Shown here one piece after another: positions 62,428 through 64,000 of a stretch of 64,000 bases of DNA. The notes under the pieces were generated by a model, which did no database searches, had not been told where the DNA came from, and worked only from the letters and a program-made list of their open reading frames with translations. The position numbers were made by a program, and so were the translations under genes. How positions within the stretch are numbered: the first letter of the stretch is position 1; the number at the start of each line of letters is the position of its first letter. Where the stretch lies: assembly GCF_002979455.1 (NCBI RefSeq), contig NZ_PCOU01000017.1, forward strand, positions 50,766-114,765. The letters are read 5' to 3'. Source of the stretch: Chryseobacterium sp. MYb7. GTDB lineage: Bacteria; Bacteroidota; Bacteroidia; Flavobacteriales; Weeksellaceae.

Positions 62428-64000
62428 TTATCTATACCCAATATGAAAATGATCTTGATGAACACTGGTCGCTTTTCCAGTTGTATTCTTTATTTCCTTT
62501 TTATATGCATAGTTTTTTATAAATTTCCATTTGACAGCTACGTCTAATATGTTTTCCAACTCTTTTATGAATGCCTCTTCATTTTTGTATGTTTTCATAG
62601 CATCCCTCCAAAGTGTTTGTACGCCATTTGTGCTACCAGGATATCTAATATCAACGTCATTTCCAGCTATGTTATGGCCAGCATGTCCAATATTTCTTCC
62701 ATCGTTAGCCGAAATATCATTAAAATATAATGCTTTTGAATACTTATTTAGTGGCAAAGAGTAAAAGAAACCTAATAATGCAGCACAAACTTTTTCATTT
62801 ACCCAATTATCTCCTGCTTTATCTCTTGTCCCAAATCTACCCCAATTAGGCCCTGTTTCAGGAAAAGGTAAAAGATTATGACTATTTTTTTGAATAGTAT
62901 AGGTTTTGATTTTTTGCCCTGATTTGTAAATATTATATTCATAATCATTACTATCAGATTTTGTGGTTATTTTTTTAACTTCAAAAGTATCTACATTAAT
63001 ATCATATTGATTTTTATCTCCTTTTTCTGTGTCATTATTTTTCTTTCCATATATACATTCATTTACTTTAAATAAAATAGATGTTATTTCATCGAATGAT
63101 TTTTTCTTTCCTTTCCAATCTACATCTGTTCCGATTAATTTCGAAATTAAATTTACATTTTTTTCTCCGTTAGCTTTTTTCTGAATAGTTCTTTCATCCG
63201 TAACCCAGTATCCCATACAAGCTAGCATTGCAACCTCTGCGCTAGTACCAACTTTATTAGCTCCTTCATCAGATATAATTTCAATATTAGCATATTTTTC
63301 AGTGTATTTACTAGCTGCCGTATAATTATTTCTACCTGTTAGTTGAATGAATCCCCTTCCCCGATATCTCCAGCCATCCCCGTGCTTTGTATTTCCTAAT
63401 TTTGCTTTAGCAGGACGATTTTTATCATCATATACTAAATTTGCTATCATTTCCTGATTAGCTTTTTGTATACCATTATCATTAGCTTTATTTAAGTCTT
63501 TTCGACCATATTTATTCGCATCTTCTTTATGAGTGTCAAAATATGAAAAAGGTCGACTCTTAAATTCTCCATCCAGATAATAACCTCCTGTTTTTTCGAT
63601 AGGATCACCCTTAACCCAATTTTTACCCTTATATCTATCACCTTCAATTAATCTCTTGACAGAATAATTCAATCCTTCATCTTTAATGTGTAAAGATGTT
63701 CCTGCTTCTATCCTAGTTTGTGCAAAAAAGTGAGCTTTATTCCAACATGTATTCATTTGAAATTTTGACATATACTTATTATATGCTTCCATGACTGATT
63801 TAAGTTTAGTTTCATCTTTACAGTCAGGGAATATTTTTTTCATCTGATCTAATGTAATATCTTTATCGCAATTCGGACATTTTCCAGTTTCCGGCTTTGG
63901 GGCTTGTGTTTTCTGCACCCCCACCGCACTCTTCACCTTCTCCACTTCCATCAAGCCCTCCGAATTTACCCCGAATTTCTGAGATTCTGCGGATAGTTCT
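62428..64000 (-). CDS. Cell-wall effector: GH19 domain plus MepA-like murein endopeptidase, 5' end beyond window
   Basis: The frame is open to the right edge ([13 protein letters not shown] before [12 protein letters not shown]), so the N-terminus, probably a PAAR-like delivery domain, is missing. Residues after [13 protein letters not shown] form a GH19-type domain ([35 protein letters not shown]). The C-terminal part has [17 protein letters not shown] and [10 protein letters not shown], the zinc-ligand pattern of LAS-type murein endopeptidases such as MepA. One protein could thus cut both glycan and peptide bonds. Confidence 0.87.
   Translation of the reverse strand, partial: ELSAESQKFGVNSEGLMEVEKVKSAVGVQKTQAPKPETGKCPNCDKDITLDQMKKIFPDCKDETKLKSVMEAYNKYMSKFQMNTCWNKAHFFAQTRIEAGTSLHIKDEGLNYSVKRLIEGDRYKGKNWVKGDPIEKTGGYYLDGEFKSRPFSYFDTHKEDANKYGRKDLNKANDNGIQKANQEMIANLVYDDKNRPAKAKLGNTKHGDGWRYRGRGFIQLTGRNNYTAASKYTEKYANIEIISDEGANKVGTSAEVAMLACMGYWVTDERTIQKKANGEKNVNLISKLIGTDVDWKGKKKSFDEITSILFKVNECIYGKKNNDTEKGDKNQYDINVDTFEVKKITTKSDSNDYEYNIYKSGQKIKTYTIQKNSHNLLPFPETGPNWGRFGTRDKAGDNWVNEKVCAALLGFFYSLPLNKYSKALYFNDISANDGRNIGHAGHNIAGNDVDIRYPGSTNGVQTLWRDAMKTYKNEEAFIKELENILDVAVKWKFIKNYAYKKEIKNTTGKATSVHQDHFHIGYR

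Overview
The window looks like chromosome of a Chryseobacterium-like member of the Flavobacteriia (Bacteroidota). The evidence is the AT-rich sequence, TTTG-N16-19-TAnnTTTG promoters, a GldD lipoprotein, a type IX secretion (T9SS) sorting domain, and type VI secretion (T6SS) parts of the Bacteroidota subtype (TssD-type Hcp, DUF4280 PAAR-like effectors). This is inferred from protein families and promoter style only; no rRNA is present. No insertion sequence, integrase, phage or CRISPR array was seen.

Layout. 0-1 kb: an MBL-fold hydrolase and tRNA-Leu(CAA). 1-15 kb (minus strand): a T6SS payload island with tssD, vgrG, a small membrane protein, a DUF2931 lipoprotein, a DUF2235 lipase, an unknown 231-aa protein, a PAAR-like/GH19 muramidase-like effector, its overlapping lipoprotein partner, then small exported immunity-like genes with scars of duplication, ending in an S41 peptidase. 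No T6SS baseplate, sheath or membrane genes are present. 15-21.5 kb: a VIT-family transporter and a polyol operon (mannitol-type dehydrogenase, MFS symporter, outer-membrane protein, fructokinase-like kinase), facing a LacI regulator across two palindromic operators. 22-31.3 kb: lgt, an SDR, a cold-shock-domain protein and an RND tripartite efflux operon.

31.5-47.4 kb holds the most unusual region. A 2211-aa SpvB/FG-GAP/RHS protein with a papain-like C-terminal tip and its lipoprotein partner is followed by displaced tip cassettes. Each of four repeats about 270 bp of the RHS linker, then a new toxin domain (three PD-(D/E)XK-like, one caspase-like), then an exported partner, and the modules are separated by a conserved palindrome. 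Beyond lie a toxin-tail remnant with a lipoprotein switched out of frame by an AT dinucleotide tract, and an EndoU fragment with a MafI-type immunity gene. A stand-alone T9SS sorting-domain protein sits 5 bp upstream of the RHS gene.

47.4-59 kb: a structured intergenic segment, then mostly housekeeping genes (SRPBCC, L,D-transpeptidase-like, queG, rhodanese, HD hydrolase, alpha/beta hydrolase, nitronate monooxygenase-like, SurA-like PPIase, PfkB kinase, gldD, mutY) and a 26-codon basic mini-gene. 59-64 kb: a second effector locus, cut by the right edge, with a GH19 plus murein-endopeptidase-like effector, two lipoproteins and two decayed immunity-like genes.

Together the accessory regions form an antagonism arsenal: T6SS effectors and polymorphic RHS tips, each followed by an exported protective protein, with visible traces of duplication, decay and tip replacement.
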